A stretch of 6,183 bases of DNA from an uncultured Collinsella sp. (lineage in GTDB: Bacteria > Actinomycetota > Coriobacteriia > Coriobacteriales > Coriobacteriaceae): the NCBI GenBank assembly GCA_900544115.1, contig UQTW01000046.1, positions 1-6,183 on the forward strand, given 5' to 3'. Position numbers and translations under genes: made by a program. The notes beneath the pieces are model-generated. The model ran no database searches. It worked only from the letters and a program-made list of their open reading frames with translations, and was not told the origin of the DNA. Of the stretch, positions 1-5,701 are shown in pieces (the stretch's first letter is position 1; every line of letters begins with the position of its first letter).

Positions 1-54
1 CTGGTGATCTCCGCCTTGAGAGGGCGGCGTCCTAAACCGCTAGACGAACGGGCC
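1..54 (-). tRNA. tRNA-Glu (anticodon CTC), 5' part, cut by the window edge
   Basis: Read on the minus strand, the mature 5' end is at 54 with acceptor strand GGCCCGT, followed by a D-arm (GTC ... GAC), then the anticodon stem CCGCC paired with GGCGG around the loop CTCTCAA. U33 is followed by CTC and then AA, giving anticodon CTC, which reads GAG (Glu). The variable region and the start of the T-stem (ACCAG) reach position 1. The T-loop, 3' acceptor strand and any encoded CCA lie outside, so about 54 of roughly 76 nt are visible. The D-arm sequence and the GGCCCGTTCGTCTAG start are typical of bacterial tRNA-Glu. The gene lies downstream of and co-oriented with the CCA-adding enzyme gene, but probably has its own promoter. 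Confidence 0.93.
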
Positions 55-88
55 ACATGACATCTGCACTGCCGTGCTGCGAGGAAAT

Positions 89-117
89 ATATTACGGGAC
101 AAAAAACATCAGCGCAA
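89..117 (-). promoter_or_regulatory. Putative promoter of the tRNA-Glu gene
   Basis: On the minus strand, a -35-like TTGCGC (117-112) lies exactly 17 bp before a -10-like TAATAT (94-89). The overlapping TATATT is an alternative -10. Transcription would start about 25-30 nt before the mature tRNA 5' end, which suits a leader removed by RNase P. The boxes match the sigma-70-type consensus only partly (3/6 and 4/6), so the call rests on spacing and position. Confidence 0.4.
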
Positions 118-120
118 GAA

Positions 121-152
121 GAAATTCCAAATTGCCGAAAAAATTGTCGGCA
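121..152 (-). terminator. Possible weak intrinsic terminator after cca
   Basis: Perfect 6-bp arms TGCCGA (133-138) and TCGGCA (147-152) enclose an 8-nt loop. On the minus strand the hairpin is followed by an interrupted T-rich stretch (ATTTGGAATTTC). It sits 30 bp after the cca stop codon, where a terminator is expected, but the stem is short and the T-tract is broken. It would separate cca from the tRNA-Glu gene. Confidence 0.4.
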
Positions 153-182
153 GGTTATGGAACGCGCAGGTCAACTGGTTAG

Positions 183-1577
183 CTAGTTCAAGTTGAGATG
201 AGCCAGGAGGGCTTCGCGGTTGTTGGGGATGTTGTCCTCGATCACGGCGTCGAGGGCAGCGTTGAGAAGCTGCCCCAGCTCCGGCCCCGGCTTGACGCCG
301 GCGCGGATCAGATCGCCACCATTGATGGCAAGCATCTTGAGTGTATAGGGCTCCCCCGCCTGCAGCAGATCGTGGGCGAGCGTACGCATCTCCTCGATCG
401 TCTCGACGTAATAGAAGCACGAGGGCGCCTTGCCGAGCGTGTCGGCACGCTTAAGGTCCATGAGCTCGTCCATCAGACGCGGCGTATCGACACCCTCGCC
501 CGAAAGCGCGCGCATCATATTGAGCAGGCAGGAGCGCTCGGGGCGCAGCGGCTTGTCATGGTATTTGATCAGCAGGCACACATCGCGCACCAAATCGTGC
601 GAGAGCGCCAGGCGATCCATGATGACACGCGCCTTCTTGGCGCCGAGCTCGGGATGACCGTAGAAGTGGCCGCTGCCGTCGTGATCGACCGTAAAGCACT
701 CGGGTTTGGAAACGTCGTGCAAAAACGCAGCCCACATAAGGCTCGACGAGGGCGCGACGCCGTCGCACAGCGCCAGCTCCCCTGCCACCGTCAGCACGCG
801 GGCGATATGCTCGTAGACGTTAAACGCATGATAGACGCTGCGTTGATCAAACCCGCGAGCGGACGCGAGCTCGGGCACGGCGGCGCAAACAAGCTCGGGG
901 TAGCGCAGCATCGCGTCTCCCCCATGGCCGGTCGAAAGGATACCCTCGAGCTCAATGCCCACGCGCTCGCGCGCCACAGCATCGAGCAGCGGCGCGCACT
1001 CGGCAAGCGCCTGTTTAGTCTTAGGCTCGATCATAAAATCCAGACGGCAGGCAAAACGCACCGCGCGCAGCATGCGAAGCGCGTCCTCGTTAAAACGACG
1101 CTTGGGATCTCCAACGGCGCGGATGAGCTTGCGGTCTAGGTCGCCCTGACCATCGTAGCGGTCGACAAGACCACGCTCGGGATGCCAGGCCATAGCGTTA
1201 ACGGTAAAGTCACGACGCGCCAGATCGTCCTCAAGCGACGCCGCACGCTCCACACTCTGGGGATGGCGGCCGTCGGTGTAAAAGCCATCTAGGCGGTAGG
1301 TGGTGACCTCAATGCGCTCATCATCGCAAATAGCCGTGATGCCGCCAAATTTTATGCCCGACTCAACCACGGCAATATCAGCCGCTTCGAGCGCCTCTTT
1401 GGACTCCTGCCACAGGCCGCTGCAGCACATGTCAACATCGTGGCTGGGGCGTCCCATCAGGGCATCACGTACCCAACCGCCCACGTACCAAGCCTCAAGA
1501 CCTGCTGCCTCAAGCGCACGCAGGACACGGATAGAGGCATCGGTCGGCTGCGTACCGTTGAGCGAAACATTGCACAT
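183..1577 (-). CDS. cca: CCA tRNA nucleotidyltransferase (CCA-adding enzyme) with HD domain
   Basis: A 464-residue protein of the class II nucleotidyltransferase / poly(A) polymerase family, which adds or repairs the 3'-CCA end of tRNAs in the cytoplasm using CTP and ATP. Visible motifs in order: GGWVRD at 33-38 and the metal-binding pair Asp47/Asp49 (HDVD), the EVTTYR...DGRHP stretch at 90-106, RRDFTVNAMA at 121-130 (nucleotide-binding region), EDALR at 164-168 and RAVRFA at 171-176. A central HD domain follows: His256, His287-Asp288 (HDVSKP) and downstream His/Asp candidates up to KYHD at 338-341. The C-terminus has the usual INGGDLIRAGVKPGPELG and NNREALL signature. Length fits the actinobacterial HD-containing type. 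The ATG start is supported by GGAGG 8 nt upstream. A tRNA-Glu gene follows in the same direction. Unlike the upstream genes, it uses some CTA/TTA/TCA codons. A pure poly(A) polymerase is less likely given the C-terminal signature. Confidence 0.94.
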   Translation of the reverse strand: MCNVSLNGTQPTDASIRVLRALEAAGLEAWYVGGWVRDALMGRPSHDVDMCCSGLWQESKEALEAADIAVVESGIKFGGITAICDDERIEVTTYRLDGFYTDGRHPQSVERAASLEDDLARRDFTVNAMAWHPERGLVDRYDGQGDLDRKLIRAVGDPKRRFNEDALRMLRAVRFACRLDFMIEPKTKQALAECAPLLDAVARERVGIELEGILSTGHGGDAMLRYPELVCAAVPELASARGFDQRSVYHAFNVYEHIARVLTVAGELALCDGVAPSSSLMWAAFLHDVSKPECFTVDHDGSGHFYGHPELGAKKARVIMDRLALSHDLVRDVCLLIKYHDKPLRPERSCLLNMMRALSGEGVDTPRLMDELMDLKRADTLGKAPSCFYYVETIEEMRTLAHDLLQAGEPYTLKMLAINGGDLIRAGVKPGPELGQLLNAALDAVIEDNIPNNREALLAHLNLN

Positions 1578-1670
1578 GCCTATGGCCTCCTGCGACTATC
1601 AAATTGGCTATCGATTGCGTCTGCAAGAAGTCTAGCAAGAAACAGCCTCCACTGCACACGCAAGTCCGAT

Positions 1671-1708
1671 AAACAAAAACGCATCCGTCCTGGTCTAAGA
1701 CGGATGCG
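1671..1708 (-). terminator. Strong intrinsic terminator of the distal kinase gene
   Basis: A perfect 10-bp stem (CGCATCCGTC at 1680-1689 paired with 1699-1708) has a 9-nt loop and is followed on the minus strand by TTTTTGTTT. It begins about 34 bp after the kinase stop codon at 1742 and precedes the cca start by about 94 bp, so cca should be transcribed separately from the kinase gene. Confidence 0.93.
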
Positions 1709-1741
1709 AAATAATTGAACTATTCAGGCAAGGTGCCGGAA

Positions 1742-2674
1742 CTAGCAAACCTGACGAATTGCAATACCCTTCTGATACTCATCGACCTTGGCAAAATCGC
1801 CCAGACCCGGGCACTCGACCACGTTGGCGCCGGTGGCCATCGAGAGGCGCAGGGCGTCCTCGACGCGCTCGGGAGCGTCGTGCCACACGGACAGGAAGGC
1901 GGCCAGCGAAGAGTCACCGGCGCAAACGGTCGACAGCAGCTTGACCTCAAAGGTACGGTTGGCAAACCAGATGTGCTCGCCGTTGGAGAAGTACGCGCCG
2001 GCGCCACCCAGGGTCAACAGCACGTTCTTGGCGCCCTTGGCATGCAGCTCGGCCATGGCAGCCTTGACGGACTCATCGTCGCCGCCGCTCACCTTAATGC
2101 CAAAGATGTCGAGCAGCTCGTCGTCGTTAGGCTTAATGAGGAGCGGCTCCATAGCAATGAGGTCGGCCAACTGATGGCTCGAAATATCGAGCACGAACTC
2201 GGCGCCCTTTGCCTTAACGCGGCGAAGCACCTCGGCCAGGAAGCCCTCAGAGGTGTTGGGGGGCAGCGAGCCGCTAATGACCAGGCAGGTCATGTCCTCG
2301 AGCGAATCGATCAGCTCAAACATCTCCTGCTCGTTGGCCTCGTTGATGGCGGCACCGGCGTTGACCATGTTGTACTCGGTGTCGGGACCGGCATTGAGGA
2401 ACACGTTGACACGCGTGATGCCGTCAGTCCACACGGGCTTGACGGGCACGCCCAGGGCCTCGGCGCCCTTAACGATATACTCACCCGAGAAGCCGGCGAA
2501 GAAGCCCAGGATCGTGGTGTCGACGCCGTAGTGGTCGAGCGTAAACGAAACGTTGAGACCCTTGCCGTTGGGGGTGTAGACAGCGTTACGGGTGCGGGTA
2601 ACGGTGTTGGCGGACAAGCCATCGCAGGAGATGTTGTAGTCAATAGCGGGATTTGCAGTAAGCGTGTAAATCAT
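1742..2674 (-). CDS. 1-phosphofructokinase/tagatose-6-phosphate kinase family (FruK/LacC, PfkB superfamily), distal paralogue
   Basis: A 310-residue cytoplasmic ribokinase-fold kinase, expected to move the ATP gamma-phosphate to a phosphorylated hexose. The substrate (fructose-1-P, tagatose-6-P or fructose-6-P) cannot be fixed from sequence. Visible features: LTANPAID at 5-12 (the N-terminal substrate-binding Asp region), NGKGLNVS at 36-43 (PfkB signature 1), GITRVN at 85-90 (phosphate-binding Arg), SGSLPP at 134-139, IKPN at 180-183, and signature 2 STVCAGDSSLAAF with the expected catalytic base Asp254. The usual GAGD reads CAGD. The ATG at 2674 is preferred: AAAGGA lies 6 nt upstream, and this gives the same 310-residue length as the neighbouring paralogue. 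A GTG 15 nt upstream is in frame but overlaps this ribosome binding site. A terminator separates it from the upstream paralogue, and a -10-like box suggests its own promoter. About half the residues match the neighbour, more in the N-terminal third, so this is an old duplication. Confidence 0.92.
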   Translation of the reverse strand: MIYTLTANPAIDYNISCDGLSANTVTRTRNAVYTPNGKGLNVSFTLDHYGVDTTILGFFAGFSGEYIVKGAEALGVPVKPVWTDGITRVNVFLNAGPDTEYNMVNAGAAINEANEQEMFELIDSLEDMTCLVISGSLPPNTSEGFLAEVLRRVKAKGAEFVLDISSHQLADLIAMEPLLIKPNDDELLDIFGIKVSGGDDESVKAAMAELHAKGAKNVLLTLGGAGAYFSNGEHIWFANRTFEVKLLSTVCAGDSSLAAFLSVWHDAPERVEDALRLSMATGANVVECPGLGDFAKVDEYQKGIAIRQVC

Positions 2675-2680
2675 GAATGT

Positions 2681-2686
2681 TCCTTT
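2681..2686 (-). promoter_or_regulatory. Ribosome binding site deciding the distal kinase start
   Basis: AAAGGA on the minus strand ends 6 nt before the ATG at 2674-2672. The alternative GTG start (2689-2687) would include this site in its own coding region and lacks a comparable purine-rich element at a proper distance. Confidence 0.75.
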
Positions 2687-2688
2687 CA

Positions 2689-2726
2689 CGAAGCAACGTG
2701 TTAATGAAAGTATATTCCACGCTTCG
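2689..2726 (-). promoter_or_regulatory. Putative -10 box and leader inverted repeat of the distal kinase gene
   Basis: On the minus strand a TATACT (2714-2709) matches the -10 consensus at 5 of 6 positions and lies 34 nt before the ATG. I see no convincing -35 at 16-18 bp; TTGTAG lies 20 bp away. The box is flanked by arms CGAAGCGTG (2726-2718) and CAC-GTT-GCTTCG (2700-2689), which pair over 9 bp with a 3-nt bulge. This could be an operator around the promoter or, if transcription starts further upstream, a leader hairpin next to the ribosome binding site. Confidence 0.45.
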
Positions 2727-2795
2727 GCAAAAGGCTACAACAACTCGGTGAACGGTGTGGAACGCGTGAAGCGCGGCTCCGAGGTTCGAGTGGGA

Positions 2796-2831
2796 CAAAA
2801 AACGGCGCCCCGGTCGAAACCGGGACGCCGT
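2796..2831 (-). terminator. Very strong intrinsic terminator between the two kinase genes
   Basis: A 13-bp stem (2831-2819 paired with 2814-2802, with one G-T wobble) is closed by a TTCG tetraloop and followed on the minus strand by six T residues. It starts 26 bp after the stop codon of the proximal kinase and should end most transcripts coming through ptsI and that gene. Confidence 0.96.
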
Positions 2832-2857
2832 ATGCGCACGAGTTTGTCGTGTTTCGC

Positions 2858-3790
2858 TTACTTGCGATCGAGCTTGCGAACGGCAACGCGCTTGCTGTAC
2901 TCGTCGACGTGACCAAAGTCGCCGATGCCGACGGACTCAGCAACGTTGGCGCCGGTGGCCATAGCGAGCTTCATGGCCTCCTCGACGTTGTCGCGATCCC
3001 TGTACCACTTGTGCAGGAACGCAGCGAGGGTGCAGTCGCCGGCGCAGACGGAAGAGACAAGCTTGATGTTGAACTCACGCTTGGCATACCAGATGTCCTC
3101 GCCGTTGGAGAAGTAAGCGTCACCGCGGCTACCACGGGTGAGCAGCACGTTCTGGACGCCGGCCTCGTGAGCCAGCTTCATGGCAACGCGGACCTCGTCG
3201 TCGGTGTCGACCGGCACGCCGAAGATAGCCTTCATCTCGTGATGGTTCGGCTTAATGAGCAGCGGCTTCTTGTGAGCGAGCTCCTTGAGCTTGTCGGAGG
3301 ACAGGTCCAGGACGACGTCGGCGCCACGGGCCTGAGCGTGCTCCATGACCTGAGCCAGGAAGTCGGGCGTAGCTTTGGGAGGCACGGAGCCGGAGACGAT
3401 CAGGCACTCAAGGTCGCCCGCGGTGTCCAGGATGTTGTAGAGCTCCTCCTGATGCTGCGGCGTGATCGGAGCACCGGGGTTCAGGATGCCGTACTCGTGC
3501 TGGCCATCGTTGACGTAGGTGTTGATGCGCGTGATACCGTCGGTCCAGACCGGGCGGCAGAGGCAACCCAGGTTCATGACCTCCTCGACGATGAACTTGC
3601 CCGTGAAGCCGGCGAAGAAACCGAGCGCGACGGTGTCGACGCCCATCTTCTTAAAGGCGAAGGACACGTCGAGGCCCTTGCCGTTAGCCGTGTAGCTGGC
3701 CGAGCCGGTGCGGACGTTCTCGTCGGGCTCGAGCGGAGAGCTCGAAACCGTCATGTCGACAGCCGGGTTAGCGGTTAGCGTGTAGAACAT
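2858..3790 (-). CDS. 1-phosphofructokinase/tagatose-6-phosphate kinase family (FruK/LacC, PfkB superfamily), proximal paralogue
   Basis: A 310-residue cytoplasmic PfkB-superfamily kinase of the FruK/LacC branch, expected to phosphorylate a hexose phosphate with ATP. The exact sugar is not determinable here. Visible features: LTANPAVD at 5-12, NGKGLDVS at 36-43 (signature 1), GITRIN at 85-90, SGSVPP at 133-138, IKPN at 179-182, and signature 2 SSVCAGDCTLAAF with expected catalytic base Asp252. Two oddities: signature 1 has Asp41 where the family, and the neighbouring paralogue, have Asn, and GAGD reads CAGD as in the paralogue. The ATG start follows AGGGGGT at 8 nt. The gene lies 74 bp after ptsI with no T-tract terminator between, so co-transcription with ptsI is likely, and it ends at a strong terminator. 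That placement ties it to phosphotransferase-fed sugar metabolism. It is cysteine-rich around 76-78 (CLC). A purely structural or regulatory role is possible if Asp41 abolishes substrate binding. Confidence 0.91.
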   Translation of the reverse strand: MFYTLTANPAVDMTVSSSPLEPDENVRTGSASYTANGKGLDVSFAFKKMGVDTVALGFFAGFTGKFIVEEVMNLGCLCRPVWTDGITRINTYVNDGQHEYGILNPGAPITPQHQEELYNILDTAGDLECLIVSGSVPPKATPDFLAQVMEHAQARGADVVLDLSSDKLKELAHKKPLLIKPNHHEMKAIFGVPVDTDDEVRVAMKLAHEAGVQNVLLTRGSRGDAYFSNGEDIWYAKREFNIKLVSSVCAGDCTLAAFLHKWYRDRDNVEEAMKLAMATGANVAESVGIGDFGHVDEYSKRVAVRKLDRK

Positions 3791-3814
3791 TTACAGTACC
3801 CCCTGTATATGTGA

Positions 3815-3847
3815 GGGCCGCGTGGCCGGCCCATTCCAACCACGCGG
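3815..3847 (-). promoter_or_regulatory. Intercistronic GC-rich stem-loops between ptsI and the proximal kinase gene
   Basis: A perfect 8-bp inverted repeat (CCGCGTGG/CCACGCGG, 3840-3847 with 3818-3825) has a 14-nt loop. A second perfect 6-bp repeat, GGGCCG/CGGCCC (3827-3832 with 3815-3820), shares bases with it, so the two stems exclude each other. No T-tract follows on the minus strand, so this is not a standard terminator. It may stabilise or process the mRNA, or alter translation of the kinase gene 25 nt downstream. Confidence 0.55.
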
Positions 3848-3864
3848 TTACCTCTGATACCAAA

Positions 3865-5574
3865 TTAGCGAGCTGCGGACTCGAGCAGTGCCTTGACCTC
3901 GGCAGCGGTGTTGCAGGCGAGCGCCTTCTCGGCGAGCTCGTCGCACTCGGCCTTGGTCCACTGGCTGATGGTCTTGCGGGCGCGCAGGATGGACGGAGCG
4001 CTCATCGAGAACTCCTCCAGGCCCCAGCTGATCAGCAGCGGCTCGAGCAACGGATCGGCAGCGGCCTCGCCGCACATACCGACCATGATGCCGGCCTTCA
4101 CGCCGCTCTCGATGATGTTCTTGAGCGAGCGGAGCACGGCGGGATAGTACACCTGGTACAGGTTGGAGATGGTGTCGTTGCCACGGTCGGCGCACATGGT
4201 GTAGCCGATGAGGTCGTTGGTGCCGATAGAGAAGAAGTCGGCGACCTCGGCCAGACGGTCAGCGAGCAGCGAGGCGGCAGGCGTCTCGACCATAATGCCG
4301 ACCTCGATGTTCTCGTTGAACTTGCGACCCTCTTCGGTCAGCTCGGCCTTGCACTGCTCGACGAGCTCCTTGACGGCCACGACCTCCTCGACGCAGGTGA
4401 CGAGCGGGATCATGATCTTGACGTCACCAAAGGCGCTGGCGCGCAGCAGGGCGCGGAGCTGAACCTTGTACTGGTCGGGATTGGCCAAGCAGTAACGCAC
4501 GGCGCGGAAGCCCATGAAGGGGTTCTCTTCCTTGACCATGTGCAGATACGGAATCTCCTTGTCGCCGCCCACATCGAGCGTGCGGATGATGACCGGAGCA
4601 CCCTTGAGCGCGCTGGCGACCTTACGATAGGCGTTGAACTGCTCCTCCTCGGAAGGAAGCTCAGCAGAGTCCATGAACAGGAACTCGGAGCGGAACAGAC
4701 CGATAGCCTCGGCGTCGTGATCGAGCGCGTTGGGCACGTCATCGGGGTTACCGATGTTGCAGGCGATGATCTTCTTGATGCCATCGGCAGTCACGGACGG
4801 CTTGCCACGGAAGGCCTCGAGGGCTGCCTTCTCGGCAGCGAAGGCCTCGGCCTTGGCGGTGTAGGCAGCGAGCGTCTCCTCGTCGGGATCGGCCTCGACG
4901 ATACCCTTGCCACCGTCGACGACAACGGTCATACCGTTGCGCAACGCGGTGCAGCTGTTGGAAACCGAAAGGACAGCCGGGATCTCGAGGGCGCGCGCAA
5001 TGATCGCGGAGTGCGACGTGCGGCCACCGGTCTCGGTGACGATACCGGCAACGTGGGCCTTATCGATCGTGGCGGTCATGGACGGCGTGAGGTCGTGCAC
5101 GACAACGACGGTATTCTCGGGCAGGACGGAGAGGTCGACGACCTCCTTGCCCAGCAGCTCGGCCAGAATACCGGTGCGGATGTCGGCGATGTCGGCCGCG
5201 CGCAGACGGAACATCTCGTCGTCCATGGACAGGAACATGTTCTCGAACATGGTCGAGGTGTCCATGAGCGCCTGCTCGGCGCAGGTGCCGCCGTCAATGG
5301 CGGCGTTGATGGCGTCGGTCATGCCCGGGTCCTGAGCCAGGACAATGTGTCCGCTCATGATCTCGGCCTCGGCCTCGCCCACCGTCTCCTTCATGTGGTC
5401 GGCCTGAGCCTGGGTCTTCTCGCAGAAGACCGAAAGAGCGGACTGATAGCGCTCCTTCTCTGCTGCCGAATCAGCAACCTCGTGCGGCTCAAACGTCAAG
5501 TCGGGATCGACGGCGACCATGACGGTGCCGATACCGATGCCCTCGGAAGCGTTGACTCCCTGATACATTCCCAT
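3865..5574 (-). CDS. ptsI: Phosphoenolpyruvate-protein phosphotransferase, PTS enzyme I
   Basis: Cytoplasmic enzyme I, which takes phosphate from phosphoenolpyruvate on a histidine and hands it to HPr, the first step for all PTS sugars. Numbering from this start (569 aa): N-terminal HPr-binding and phosphohistidine domains at about 1-250, with active His188 in GGRTSHSAI. The C-terminal PEP-binding barrel has Arg295 (LFRSEFLFM), Arg331 (RTLDVGGDKEIPYL), Glu430 (VETPAA), Asn453-Asp454 (SIGTNDL), Arg464 (ADRG) and the proton donor Cys501 (GMCGEAA). All sit one residue from the Escherichia coli positions, so the enzyme looks active. The loop after SIGTNDL reads IGYT instead of the usual TQYT. Two ATGs (5574 and 5568) each have a purine-rich site 6 nt away; the second would match the E. 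coli N-terminus more closely. A TTG at 5622 is rejected because it overlaps a hairpin. The gene follows ptsH after 127 bp and precedes two kinases. It contains no in-frame TTA, CTA or TCA codons, as expected for high expression. Confidence 0.97.
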   Translation of the reverse strand: MGMYQGVNASEGIGIGTVMVAVDPDLTFEPHEVADSAAEKERYQSALSVFCEKTQAQADHMKETVGEAEAEIMSGHIVLAQDPGMTDAINAAIDGGTCAEQALMDTSTMFENMFLSMDDEMFRLRAADIADIRTGILAELLGKEVVDLSVLPENTVVVVHDLTPSMTATIDKAHVAGIVTETGGRTSHSAIIARALEIPAVLSVSNSCTALRNGMTVVVDGGKGIVEADPDEETLAAYTAKAEAFAAEKAALEAFRGKPSVTADGIKKIIACNIGNPDDVPNALDHDAEAIGLFRSEFLFMDSAELPSEEEQFNAYRKVASALKGAPVIIRTLDVGGDKEIPYLHMVKEENPFMGFRAVRYCLANPDQYKVQLRALLRASAFGDVKIMIPLVTCVEEVVAVKELVEQCKAELTEEGRKFNENIEVGIMVETPAASLLADRLAEVADFFSIGTNDLIGYTMCADRGNDTISNLYQVYYPAVLRSLKNIIESGVKAGIMVGMCGEAAADPLLEPLLISWGLEEFSMSAPSILRARKTISQWTKAECDELAEKALACNTAAEVKALLESAAR

Positions 5575-5584
5575 TCCTCTCTCC
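5575..5584 (-). promoter_or_regulatory. Overlapping ribosome binding sites of ptsI
   Basis: On the minus strand GGAG (5584-5581) lies 6 nt before the ATG at 5574, and AGGA (5578-5575) lies 6 nt before the ATG at 5568. The two starts differ by only two residues (Met-Gly), so both may be used; sequence alone does not choose. Confidence 0.6.
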
Positions 5585-5593
5585 GTGTCATGT

Positions 5594-5622
5594 GATAAAG
5601 CGTTTTGCCATATCCATGACAA
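5594..5622 (-). promoter_or_regulatory. Possible promoter for ptsI
   Basis: On the minus strand TTGTCA (5622-5617, 5 of 6 to the -35 consensus) is followed after exactly 17 bp by TTTATC (5599-5594, a poor -10). Transcription would begin about 12-14 nt before the start codon, which is tight but leaves room for the ribosome binding site. It lies immediately after the terminator-like hairpin at 5621-5656, an arrangement that would allow ptsI to be expressed independently of ptsH. Confidence 0.3.
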
Positions 5623-5656
5623 AAGAGCGCAGCTACCTTACAACAGGTCACTGCGC
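5621..5656 (-). terminator. Terminator/attenuator-like hairpin between ptsH and ptsI
   Basis: On the minus strand GCGCAG (5656-5651) pairs with CTGCGC (5632-5627). A G-T wobble, one mismatch and ACC/GGT extend the stem, with loop TGTTGTAA. It is followed by TCTTTTGT. The short, interrupted T-run suggests partial termination, which would give more HPr than enzyme I message. Confidence 0.65.
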
Positions 5657-5701
5657 CCCCAAATATGAACTTAGTTGTTCAACATGCGACCCGTTTGAGT
5701 T

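Noticed and set aside
198..1139. Plus-strand open frame of 313 codons
   Set aside because: Register shadow of cca, whose motifs are clear on the other strand.
1594..1622. TTGCAG-N17-TTTGAT as a cca promoter
   Set aside because: Spacing is right but matches are weak (3/6 and 4/6) and other equally poor pairs exist nearby, so I do not annotate it. A promoter is still expected between 1578 and 1670 because of the upstream terminator.
2675..2689. GTG start five codons upstream of the distal kinase ATG
   Set aside because: The ribosome binding site falls inside this extension, and the ATG gives the same N-terminus and length as the paralogue.
1715..2704. Plus-strand open frame of 329 codons
   Set aside because: It is a codon-register shadow of the distal kinase, explained by avoidance of TTA/CTA/TCA codons; no ribosome binding site or family features.
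2849..3778. Plus-strand open frame of 309 codons
   Set aside because: Same kind of register shadow, opposite the proximal kinase.
3811..5595. Plus-strand open frame of 594 codons
   Set aside because: It is antisense to ptsI in exact codon register, its translation is low-complexity (rich in G, L, D, V, H) with no recognisable motif, and the opposite strand encodes an unmistakable enzyme I.
5575..5622. N-terminal extension of ptsI from a TTG codon
   Set aside because: The extra 16 residues are not part of enzyme I, the TTG overlaps the hairpin T-run, and two ATGs with good ribosome binding sites lie downstream.
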